In this document: piece after piece, positions 53,912 to 60,473 of the stretch | Layout of the letters: each line of letters opens with the position of its first letter | Numbering within the stretch: position 1 is the first letter of the stretch | Origin: Desulfuribacillus stibiiarsenatis | GTDB taxonomy: Bacteria > Bacillota > Bacilli > Desulfuribacillales > Desulfuribacillaceae | Assembly: GCF_001742305.1 (NCBI RefSeq) | Contig: NZ_MJAT01000035.1 | Coordinates: 62,001 to 126,000, forward strand | Length of the DNA stretch: 64,000 nucleotides | Reading direction: 5' to 3' | Notes under the pieces: generated by a model | Seen by the model: only the letters and a program-made list of their open reading frames with translations | What the model was told of the DNA's origin: nothing | Database searches by the model: none | Position numbers and translations under genes: made by a program

Positions 53912-54928
53912 GTGCTAAAGGGTAAACGCAAACTAGGTATCATATTGTTAGGTATTCTTACATTAGTCTTATCAGCATGTGGGGGAACTGTTACGAAACA
54001 AGAAGATGTAATGAAGGAACTACAAAAGATATCTACAGAGATTGAAAGCTATCATTTAGAAGCAGAGTTAGTGGTTGATCATGAAGGCATGCCGCAAAAT
54101 TATTATGTTGAAGTATGGTTCAAAACTCCAGAGCTCTATAAAGTAGCTTTAAAAAATGAGAATAAGGAAGTATCACAAATTATCATTAAAAACAATGATG
54201 GGGTTCATGTAATTAACCCATACATGAATAAGGTCTTTAAATTTAGCAAGGATTGGCCACATGCAAAGGGTCAGCTATACTTATATCAGACACTTCTAAA
54301 CAATGTCTTAGAAGCTGAAAACTTAGAGTATGAGTATAAAGAAGGCATGTATCACTTTGCCTATGAAGTGCAAAACGGTCAATACACTGCAAAACAAGAA
54401 GTGGTTCTTCAAGAAGGGTTCTACCCTAAAATGTCTTATATGACAGATGAATCAGAGACAGTGAAAATTACTGTAAACTTTGAGAACTTCGAGGCGAATC
54501 TTCCGTTAGAAGATACTGAGTTTAATGTAGAAGAGCAAATGAAAACAGGTGTGTTAGAGCCAATGGATGCTACGGCAACAATGGCGCAAGATAAGTCATG
54601 GACACCATTACAGCCTGAATATGTTCCTTCTGGTTTAACTCTAAAGTCTTTGAAGATCGTGGAGGAAGGCAACTCTGAGTATGCAGTATTACAATACGCT
54701 GGTAACGATGCGAACTTCACGTTGATTCAAAAGCCTTTCTCTGAAGGATTTAAGGATAATAACAGTCAGCTCATTGAACTATATGGTAAGGTAGCAATGC
54801 TTACGAGCGGTGCGAATCCAACGCTTCAATGGTATGATCAAGGGTTAGAGTTTACGTTATCAGGAAATGTTTCTGTTGAGGAAATGGAGAGAATTGCAAG
54901 CACTGTGTACCGTCCTGCTGTGAAATAA
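53912..54928 (+). CDS. YdcC/LolA-like outer-membrane lipoprotein-sorting-type lipoprotein
   Basis: A 338-residue lipoprotein starting with GTG at 53912 after GAGGAG. A type II signal ends in the lipobox LSACGG, with Cys23. The mature part has the half-barrel pattern of LolA-like proteins (SYHLEAELVVDHEG, NYYVEVWFKTPELYKVAL, VINPYMNKVFKFSKDW), with a C-terminal DUF4367-like region that ends in a repeated YVPSGL and FTLSG pattern. B. subtilis YdcC occupies the same place before alr. Its job in a Gram-positive is unknown. A 14-bp palindrome (ATTTCCCGGGAAAT, 53849-53862) lies upstream. Confidence 0.88.
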   Translation: MLKGKRKLGIILLGILTLVLSACGGTVTKQEDVMKELQKISTEIESYHLEAELVVDHEGMPQNYYVEVWFKTPELYKVALKNENKEVSQIIIKNNDGVHVINPYMNKVFKFSKDWPHAKGQLYLYQTLLNNVLEAENLEYEYKEGMYHFAYEVQNGQYTAKQEVVLQEGFYPKMSYMTDESETVKITVNFENFEANLPLEDTEFNVEEQMKTGVLEPMDATATMAQDKSWTPLQPEYVPSGLTLKSLKIVEEGNSEYAVLQYAGNDANFTLIQKPFSEGFKDNNSQLIELYGKVAMLTSGANPTLQWYDQGLEFTLSGNVSVEEMERIASTVYRPAVK

Positions 54929-54930
54929 TT

Positions 54931-54960
54931 GATGAGGCCTTGTGGCCTCATCTCTTCTTT
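54931..54960 (+). terminator. Rho-independent terminator
   Basis: A 9-bp stem GATGAGGCC / GGCCTCATC with a TTGT loop is followed by TCTTCTTTT, just after the lipoprotein gene. Confidence 0.82.
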
Positions 54961-55016
54961 TCCTATGGTATCTATTCTTGGGGTATCTTTTCTGGGGTTC
55001 GTCTTTTAAGTTTGAA

Positions 55017-55044
55017 TTGTTTTAGAAACAAGATATGGTATGAT
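55017..55044 (+). promoter_or_regulatory. Candidate extended -10 promoter for alr
   Basis: TTGTTT (55017-55022), then 16 bp and TATGAT (55039-55044) preceded by TG at the extended -10 position. Confidence 0.5.
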
Positions 55045-55116
55045 GAATTATCAAGGTGTCAAAAAATGTAACAGGTGTTAATAGGACGACAGGTTTAATG
55101 AATTAGAGGTGTTGTG

Positions 55117-56244
55117 ATGAAACAGTATCGACCGACTTGGGTAGAAATTAATTTACAAGCCATTCGTGCCAATTATCTTGCACTAAAGAAAAGGGTGGGA
55201 GAAAGCACAGATGTTATTGCGGTAGTGAAAGCAGACGCTTACGGACACGGGGTACTACCAGTAGCGAAGACGGTTCTAGATGCAGGTGCAAAATGTTTAG
55301 CAGTAGCTACCATGGAAGAAGCATTAGAAATTAGGACTCAAGGAATTACCTGTCCTATCTTAATTTTTGGGTATGTACCAATGACAGCAGCGAAGGAGAT
55401 TGTTGAACAAAATATCACGGTTACTGTTCTCGATTTGCCGTTTATGGATGCGTTAAACATTGCTGCAATGCAACAACAAAAAGTTGCCAATATCCATCTG
55501 AAAATTGATACGGGAATGGGACGGCTAGGTATCAGGACAGAGGAAGAGCTTAGGCAAATGCTGCAATTTCTGAATTACTGCCCTCATATTCATCTTGAAG
55601 CAGTGTATTCGCACTTCGCATGTTCCGATGATAAGGATAAGCAATATACAGAACAACAATACACTAAGTTTAGTGGTCTCCTTAATGGGATCGATGATAT
55701 CCATCTTAGTAAAGCCAAACGTCATGTCTGTAATAGCGGTGGCATTATTGACTCACCTCATTTAGCCTGCGATCTGGTTCGTGCAGGCATTAGCTTGTAT
55801 GGATACTATCCTTCTACAGAGGTTGATCAAGAACCCGTACTACTGCAACCGGCGATGCAATTTAAAACGAAGGTAGTGTACCTGAAGGAAGTACAGTCAG
55901 GAGAGTATATTAGTTACGGGGCAACGTACCAGACTACAAAAGCTACGAGAATCGCAACGCTACCTGTGGGCTATGCCGATGGATATAATCGACTCCTTTC
56001 CAACCAAGGCATTGTGCTCGTGAATGGGGTTAAAGCACATGTAGTAGGACGGGTGTGTATGGACCAAACGATGGTCGATGTTACAGAAGTTCCTGATGTA
56101 AATATTGGAAGTGAAGTAGTCCTGTTTGGTGAACAAAAGGGAGAGGTACTATCGGTAGAAACCCTAGCCAATCAAGTCGGGACAATCAATTATGAAATCA
56201 TAACATCTATAAGCAAACGTGTACCACGCGTATATATTAAGTGA
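55117..56244 (+). CDS. alr: Alanine racemase
   Basis: A PLP enzyme making D-alanine for peptidoglycan, 375 residues from ATG 55117 (GTG 55114 is one codon earlier); AGAGGTG precedes it. The Schiff-base lysine is in AVVKADAYGHG, the second catalytic Tyr in YISYGATYQT, and the barrel ends in the usual GRVCMDQTMVDVT. It lies between the YdcC-like lipoprotein gene and ndoAI/ndoA, as in B. subtilis, but a repeated element is inserted on the downstream side. Confidence 0.96.
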   Translation: MKQYRPTWVEINLQAIRANYLALKKRVGESTDVIAVVKADAYGHGVLPVAKTVLDAGAKCLAVATMEEALEIRTQGITCPILIFGYVPMTAAKEIVEQNITVTVLDLPFMDALNIAAMQQQKVANIHLKIDTGMGRLGIRTEEELRQMLQFLNYCPHIHLEAVYSHFACSDDKDKQYTEQQYTKFSGLLNGIDDIHLSKAKRHVCNSGGIIDSPHLACDLVRAGISLYGYYPSTEVDQEPVLLQPAMQFKTKVVYLKEVQSGEYISYGATYQTTKATRIATLPVGYADGYNRLLSNQGIVLVNGVKAHVVGRVCMDQTMVDVTEVPDVNIGSEVVLFGEQKGEVLSVETLANQVGTINYEIITSISKRVPRVYIK

Positions 56245-56709
56245 TACACTGATTATATAGATATTTTTCCAGGAATATCCTGAAACTTTTATTGAGCTCT
56301 TGAGTCTATTTCTTTGTATGTATAAAGACCATAGATAATAGCAGGATTTTGAGCTTTTTTGTCGAATATCTTTAGTGGATGAATGATGATGAATGACAAA
56401 ATGAAAACATTGACATAAGACAAGACGTATACTGTATATTTTTCAATATTTTACCGCATACTGTTGGTATACAATCTTGTGCAGATAAAGAAAACTTAGT
56501 TCAGATGGAGTTTTTACTCCACCTGAACTCTAGTTGCACTTATTTCGCCTGTACCCCTTGTGGGTAAAATTTGGCGGCACTTATCTCCCACTTTCACTTA
56601 GGTACGTAATGGTTCTAACTATTTTAAAATAGAAGAACCATTCTGTAGAAGGAGGAGTATTAGTATCGCCGTTGAGATAAATAGGAATTTCTTTTGGGGG
56701 GTCAACTTT
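56245..56709. other. 465-bp intergenic stretch between alr and ndoAI
   Basis: Base pairs 56245-56484 hold no gene I can support. A possible promoter has TTGACA at 56410-56415 with weak -10 choices (TGTATA 56433-56438 with a 17-bp spacer). The rest holds the repeated element at 56485-56651 and the ribosome binding site of ndoAI (GGGGGG near 56698). Confidence 0.6.
56485..56651 (+). mobile_element. Repeated ~167-bp structured element, copy A
   Basis: This stretch recurs in inverted orientation at 60293-60460, about 95% identical by hand alignment (eight substitutions and one indel). It holds three stem-loops: 56499-56528 (GTTCAG...CTGAAC), a central CGCC/GGCG stem enclosing ACCC/GGGT (56546-56576), and 56608-56642 (AATGGTTCT...AGAACCATT). 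No target-site duplication is seen. The pattern suggests a palindrome-ended IS200/IS605-type nonautonomous element or a structured RNA; it codes for no protein. Confidence 0.7.
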
Positions 56710-56982
56710 GTGGTAAATAACAAACGGATTATGATTAGTATTCCGACCTATCTTTTGCAGGAAGTGGATGGTGTCGTGGAAACAGAGAATACGAATCGAA
56801 GTGAGATTATCCGAGTAGCCATGAAAATGTATTTAAGTGAGAGAAAGAAACGCCATATTCGCGAATCTATGAAAAAGGGATATTTGGAAATGGCGGATAT
56901 CAACTTAAATATTGCATCGGAAGCTTTTAGAGCGGAAGAAGAAGCGGAAGTTACTTTAGAGAAATTAGTTAGCGGAGTGTAG
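56710..56982 (+). CDS. ndoAI: EndoAI-type ribbon-helix-helix antitoxin
   Basis: A 90-residue antitoxin starting with GTG at 56710 behind a GGGGGG stretch. It opens [19 protein letters not shown] and has the RHH helix [14 protein letters not shown], then a helical C-terminus that binds the toxin. It pairs with the EndoA gene 7 bp downstream and normally neutralises and autoregulates it by binding the operator. Confidence 0.92.
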   Translation: MVNNKRIMISIPTYLLQEVDGVVETENTNRSEIIRVAMKMYLSERKKRHIRESMKKGYLEMADINLNIASEAFRAEEEAEVTLEKLVSGV

Positions 56983-56989
56983 TTGGCTG

Positions 56990-57340
56990 ATGAATATTAA
57001 ACGTGGTGACGTATTCTATGCCGATTTGTCTCCTGTCGTTGGTTCTGAGCAAGGTGGTGTACGCCCAGTTCTGATTATTCAAAATGATATTGGGAATAAA
57101 TATAGTCCTACCGTAATAGTGGCTGCTATAACTGCACAAATACAAAAAGCCAAGATTCCAACCCATATTGAAGTAAACGCAGATATCTACGGACTAGAAA
57201 AGAATTCTGTTATTTTACTTGAGCAAATTCGTACCATTGATAAACAACGTTTAACAGATAAAATAACCCATTTAAATGATGAAATGATGGCTAAGGTGAA
57301 CGACGCAGTAAATATAAGTTTGGGTCTAATAGAGTTTTAG
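56990..57340 (+). CDS. ndoA: EndoA/MazF-type endoribonuclease toxin
   Basis: A 116-residue PemK/MazF-fold toxin: [20 protein letters not shown] at the start with the conserved Arg/Gly loop, then [12 protein letters not shown] and [20 protein letters not shown]. subtilis EndoA cuts RNA at UACAU. It is encoded 7 bp after its antitoxin and ends at a strong terminator. The copy appears intact. Confidence 0.96.
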   Translation: MNIKRGDVFYADLSPVVGSEQGGVRPVLIIQNDIGNKYSPTVIVAAITAQIQKAKIPTHIEVNADIYGLEKNSVILLEQIRTIDKQRLTDKITHLNDEMMAKVNDAVNISLGLIEF

Positions 57341-57375
57341 AAAGTTTTCTATCCAAAAGATAGGAAACTTTTTTT
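57341..57375 (+). terminator. Rho-independent terminator
   Basis: A stem AAAGTTTTCTATC / GATAGGAAACTTT with a five-base loop and a long T run ends the ndoAI-ndoA unit. Confidence 0.92.
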
Positions 57376-57430
57376 GTTTTTTTATAATCAAAACTGTTAT
57401 GATAATTGTCAATTGTAAAAATTACTAGAT

Positions 57431-57484
57431 ACGGTTAAAATGGAAGTATAGGACACAACGGTTAAAATGAGACTATAGGATACA
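57431..57484. repeat. Two tandem 27-bp direct repeats
   Basis: Units at 57431-57457 and 57458-57484 agree at 23 of 27 positions and share ACGGTTAAAATG and TATAGGA. They lie just upstream of a membrane-protein gene and downstream of the ndoA terminator. Repeats of the form cGGTTAAAAtgg...tAtAGGAca resemble the transposase-binding repeats at ends of IS21-type elements, but no istA/istB gene is present. Regulatory iterons are an alternative. Confidence 0.75.
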
Positions 57485-57515
57485 TGCGAAAGGATTCGCG
57501 AAAGGACTGGTTCAA

Positions 57516-58322
57516 ATGCTTACCATAGTATTGTTGCTAACGTTATTGGTAACATTCTTGAGCATAGTTATGACAGTAGGGAATGCTATGAAGAGAACAG
57601 GATTCACAAGATTTTGGGCGTTATTATCAACGGCGTCTATCTTTATTACGTCCTTTATTTTCATTATTGACTCTTTACATATCATCGAAGCAAAAGAAGC
57701 CAGTAATAGTCAAATTGAAGAAATTACCAATGGGGTAAATGAAAACTTAGATTCAGACAGTATGAGTAATAGTGACCAGTCGTCATCTGATAATGGACAG
57801 CAGGGTCCTAACGAGAATGCGAATCCGACGAATATAGCAGATCAAACAGGCAAATCAGGAAAAGTTTCACAAATCATGCTATTAGATTTATTTGCGAAGC
57901 GTTTCACGGGAGACTTGAGTGGAATGTCTGCAGTGCAAAAAGAATGGTTATTGAAACAGTTGCATTTATATCCTGCTGATTCGAAACAGAAACTGACTGA
58001 AGTAGAAAAATTGGCAATTCCTATGAGTAAACAAGGGGAATTACTTCGAAATATAAATAATTACAAGCAAAAGATCATTAAAGACACAGGCACTGTTTTA
58101 GAAACGCTGGTAGATGAAGGTACGGCAATACGCGAAATGCAAATTCAAGTACTAACGACGGATGGAGTAATATGCATATTATATTATCCAGCTGTTGTGG
58201 AAGTGCAAAAGGGTGAACGAATTCAGTTTTATGGCACGCCTATTGCATATAATAGCAAATCTAGTGACTTATTTGGTTCCACGGACACAATTTTAGTCTA
58301 TGCAAATCACATAACGAGGTAA
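57516..58322 (+). CDS. Membrane protein of unknown function
   Basis: A 268-residue protein I do not recognise. Two N-terminal hydrophobic helices (about residues 2-20 and 31-53) are followed by a Ser/Asn/Gln-rich low-complexity linker (about 60-110) and a polar C-terminal domain (about 115-268) with mixed helix and strand. GAAAGGA stands upstream of the ATG. It sits alone, without an operon partner on either side. Function cannot be inferred. Confidence 0.78.
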   Translation: MLTIVLLLTLLVTFLSIVMTVGNAMKRTGFTRFWALLSTASIFITSFIFIIDSLHIIEAKEASNSQIEEITNGVNENLDSDSMSNSDQSSSDNGQQGPNENANPTNIADQTGKSGKVSQIMLLDLFAKRFTGDLSGMSAVQKEWLLKQLHLYPADSKQKLTEVEKLAIPMSKQGELLRNINNYKQKIIKDTGTVLETLVDEGTAIREMQIQVLTTDGVICILYYPAVVEVQKGERIQFYGTPIAYNSKSSDLFGSTDTILVYANHITR

Positions 58323-58327
58323 AAAGT

Positions 58328-58369
58328 ACCCCCTGACTACATAGGATTGTAGAAAGGGGGTTTGTTTTT
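58328..58369 (+). promoter_or_regulatory. Hairpin masking the downstream ribosome binding site
   Basis: ACCCCCT (58328-58334) pairs with AGGGGGT (58355-58361). The 3' arm contains the only purine-rich ribosome binding site of the next gene and is followed by TTGTTTTT. It could be a terminator for the membrane-protein gene, a translational lock, or both. Confidence 0.55.
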
Positions 58370-58371
58370 GT

Positions 58372-59076
58372 ATGAAACCAAAGATTGCGATTACAGGAAC
58401 TGCAATGGATACGAAATATGGGTACGGGACATTTCTAAATCGTGCCTATTCAGAAGCTGTTATTAAGGCGGGTGGCATACCTGTCCTATTGCCATTAACA
58501 TTTCAAGATTTATGTGATGAATGGCTTGACTCGGTAGATGGATTATTGCTTAGCGGCGGCGAGGATGTCGACCCCAATCGTTTTGGGCAGCATCCCATTC
58601 CTAAGCAAGGAAAGATAACGCCTGATCGGGATGTATTAGAATTAAGTATCATTCCGAAAGCAATAGAAAAAAAGATCCCAATCTTCGCTATTTGCCGAGG
58701 AATTCAGGTTCTTAATATTGCATGTGGGGGGACCTTATATCAAGATATAAACAGCCAAATCCCGGGAACCATCAAGCATTCACAAAATGCACCAAGATGG
58801 TTTGGTACTCATTATATAGACATTGCAGATAACTCAAAACTGCACAAAATTGTCCAAACCTCGTCTATGAAGGTTAACAGCTACCATCATCAATCGATTC
58901 ACACACTAGGGGATGGACTAGAGATTGTAGCCCATTCGTCTGATGGTGTAATAGAAGCAGTTGAAGGTACGGAAAATCTATATATTCTTGGTGTGCAATG
59001 GCATCCTGAAGGTATGTGGGAAAGAGACTCGCTACAATTTGAATTATTCACTGCCTTTATTAGAGAATGTCAATGA
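58372..59076 (+). CDS. Class I glutamine amidotransferase-like gamma-glutamyl hydrolase
   Basis: A 234-residue PuuD-like peptidase C26. The nucleophile Cys is in FAICRGIQ, the catalytic His/Glu in VQWHPEGMW, and LLSGGEDVDPNRFGQ forms the oxyanion loop. PuuD-type enzymes hydrolyse gamma-glutamyl-GABA in putrescine catabolism; others in this family have unknown substrates. No other polyamine gene is nearby. AGGGGG stands 14-15 bases before the ATG, within the hairpin at 58328. Confidence 0.88.
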   Translation: MKPKIAITGTAMDTKYGYGTFLNRAYSEAVIKAGGIPVLLPLTFQDLCDEWLDSVDGLLLSGGEDVDPNRFGQHPIPKQGKITPDRDVLELSIIPKAIEKKIPIFAICRGIQVLNIACGGTLYQDINSQIPGTIKHSQNAPRWFGTHYIDIADNSKLHKIVQTSSMKVNSYHHQSIHTLGDGLEIVAHSSDGVIEAVEGTENLYILGVQWHPEGMWERDSLQFELFTAFIRECQ

Positions 59077-59129
59077 ACGCACCCTCATGCACTATACATT
59101 GGTTTAATGGATATCAAGAGAATTATAGA

Positions 59130-60023
59130 TTATAAAGCAAGGGTTTGTATGAAATCAACAAATTTGTTTGTCGATAACGAGTTATGGTCCTTGTTCACAG
59201 CGCAATACAATTTGCGTTCAATTGATAGGCCACGTACTAACACAGGCTTTACTTTTTGCAAGGTAATCGCTCGCTCGGCGGCTGCTGTGGATACAAAGGA
59301 AACACCTAAACTGTTTTCTACCGCTGAAATGACAGCATCTGTGCTTCCGAATTCGCCAAGCACAGATAGCTTGTCTAGTTGGATGTTATGATGGGATAAT
59401 GCTTCCGATAGAATTTTCCTAGTGCCAGACTGTTTCTCACGTAATATTAGAATCGCATCTTTCAACTCTTCTATATTAATATAAGCTCTGGTTGCCCACG
59501 CGTGGTCTATGGGAACAATTAGTTGTAATTGATCAGTTGCCACTGGAAATACGTGAAAAGAGCTGTCATCGCTTGGATAAGAACCGACAATTGCCACATC
59601 GACTTTCTTCTCGCTCAATAGTCGAGTGATTTGTTCTGTACCAGCGACATGCACCTGAATCTGAATATGTGGATAGCTATTACGGAACTCCTTAATCATA
59701 GGGGAAATTAAAAATTGTGACGGAATTGTACTAGCCCCGATACTCACGCTACCATGCGGTGAGCTCTTCATATCTTGAATATGTAAGTACGTGGATTGGC
59801 AAAGGGCAAGAATTCCTTTTCCTTGCTCATATAAATAGGTCCCAATATGTGTGAGAACTAGATCATCAGATTTACGTTCAAACAGCTGACAACCCAAGCT
59901 CTTTTCTAAGGCGTTAATCCTTTGGCTTATGGCAGGTTGTGATACCGATAGACGTTGCGCAGTATGGGAAAAGCTTCGTGTTTCCACTAAATCAACAAAT
60001 GCTTCAATTTGACTAAGATTCAC
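59130..60023 (-). CDS. LysR family transcriptional regulator
   Basis: A LysR regulator of about 297 residues from the GTG at 60023, which gives the usual opening NLSQIEAFVDLVETRSFSHTA; an ATG at 60056 would add 11 residues and neither has a strong ribosome binding site. The HTH covers about residues 2-60 (AQRLSVSQPAISQRINALE), followed by the type II periplasmic-binding-like co-inducer domain (GSVSIGASTIPSQFLI, then KKVDVAIVG). Its target may be a divergent or neighbouring gene, but the divergent region holds only a repeated element and then tex. Confidence 0.88.
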   Translation of the reverse strand: MNLSQIEAFVDLVETRSFSHTAQRLSVSQPAISQRINALEKSLGCQLFERKSDDLVLTHIGTYLYEQGKGILALCQSTYLHIQDMKSSPHGSVSIGASTIPSQFLISPMIKEFRNSYPHIQIQVHVAGTEQITRLLSEKKVDVAIVGSYPSDDSSFHVFPVATDQLQLIVPIDHAWATRAYINIEELKDAILILREKQSGTRKILSEALSHHNIQLDKLSVLGEFGSTDAVISAVENSLGVSFVSTAAAERAITLQKVKPVLVRGLSIERKLYCAVNKDHNSLSTNKFVDFIQTLAL

Positions 60024-60056
60024 ATCATCACATCCATCCGATATTATTTTCATCAT

Positions 60057-60292
60057 TATATCGTATTTCTGGTAAGTATGCTATGAAGTCATAGTGTAAA
60101 TATAGAAAGACAACCCCTATCGTTATACCGTGAAATAGACTTAGTATGGCATTCTATGCTATGCTAAGTCTAATTAAGTGCATCAGATTTTCTAAATGTT
60201 TTATTCATAGCACCTTTTTTGCAGCTTTAAGCAAATTATACTCGCTAGGGTATTTTCTATATTTTATCTTAGCGGCGTTACTAATTCTCTCA
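60057..60292. other. Region between lysR and the repeated element
   Basis: No gene is supported here. It contains a hairpin (60137-60171) and AT-rich sequence. A 66-codon frame at 60146-60346 runs into the repeat and lacks a ribosome binding site, so I treat it as non-coding. Confidence 0.6.
60137..60171. repeat. 15-bp inverted repeat, candidate operator or hairpin
   Basis: AGACTTAGTATGGCA pairs with TGCTATGCTAAGTCT with two G-U positions and a TTCTA loop. It lies about 115 bp upstream of the LysR start and has no T run, so it is not a normal terminator. Confidence 0.6.
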
Positions 60293-60460
60293 CTTCTACA
60301 GAATGGTTCTTCTATTTTAAAACAGTTAGAACCATTACGTACCTGAGGTGAAAGTGGGAGATAAGTGCCGCCAAGCTTCACCCACAAGGGGTACAGGCGA
60401 AATAAGTGCTACTAAAGTTCAGGTGGAGTAAAGACTCCATCTGAACTAAGTTTTCTTTAT
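60293..60460 (-). mobile_element. Repeated ~167-bp structured element, copy B (inverted)
   Basis: This is the reverse-complement copy of 56485-56651. Its end lies 13 bp before the tex start codon, so the element sits in the tex leader and leaves room only for the CAGGGGG ribosome binding site. Most differences from copy A fall in loops or keep pairing (one yields G-U in the right hairpin). No flanking duplication is visible. Confidence 0.7.
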
Positions 60461-60473
60461 CAGGGGGTTCAAG

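Noticed and set aside
60146-60346. 66-codon hydrophobic frame upstream of tex
   Set aside because: No ribosome binding site, and it runs into repeat copy B, which is absent from its context in copy A.
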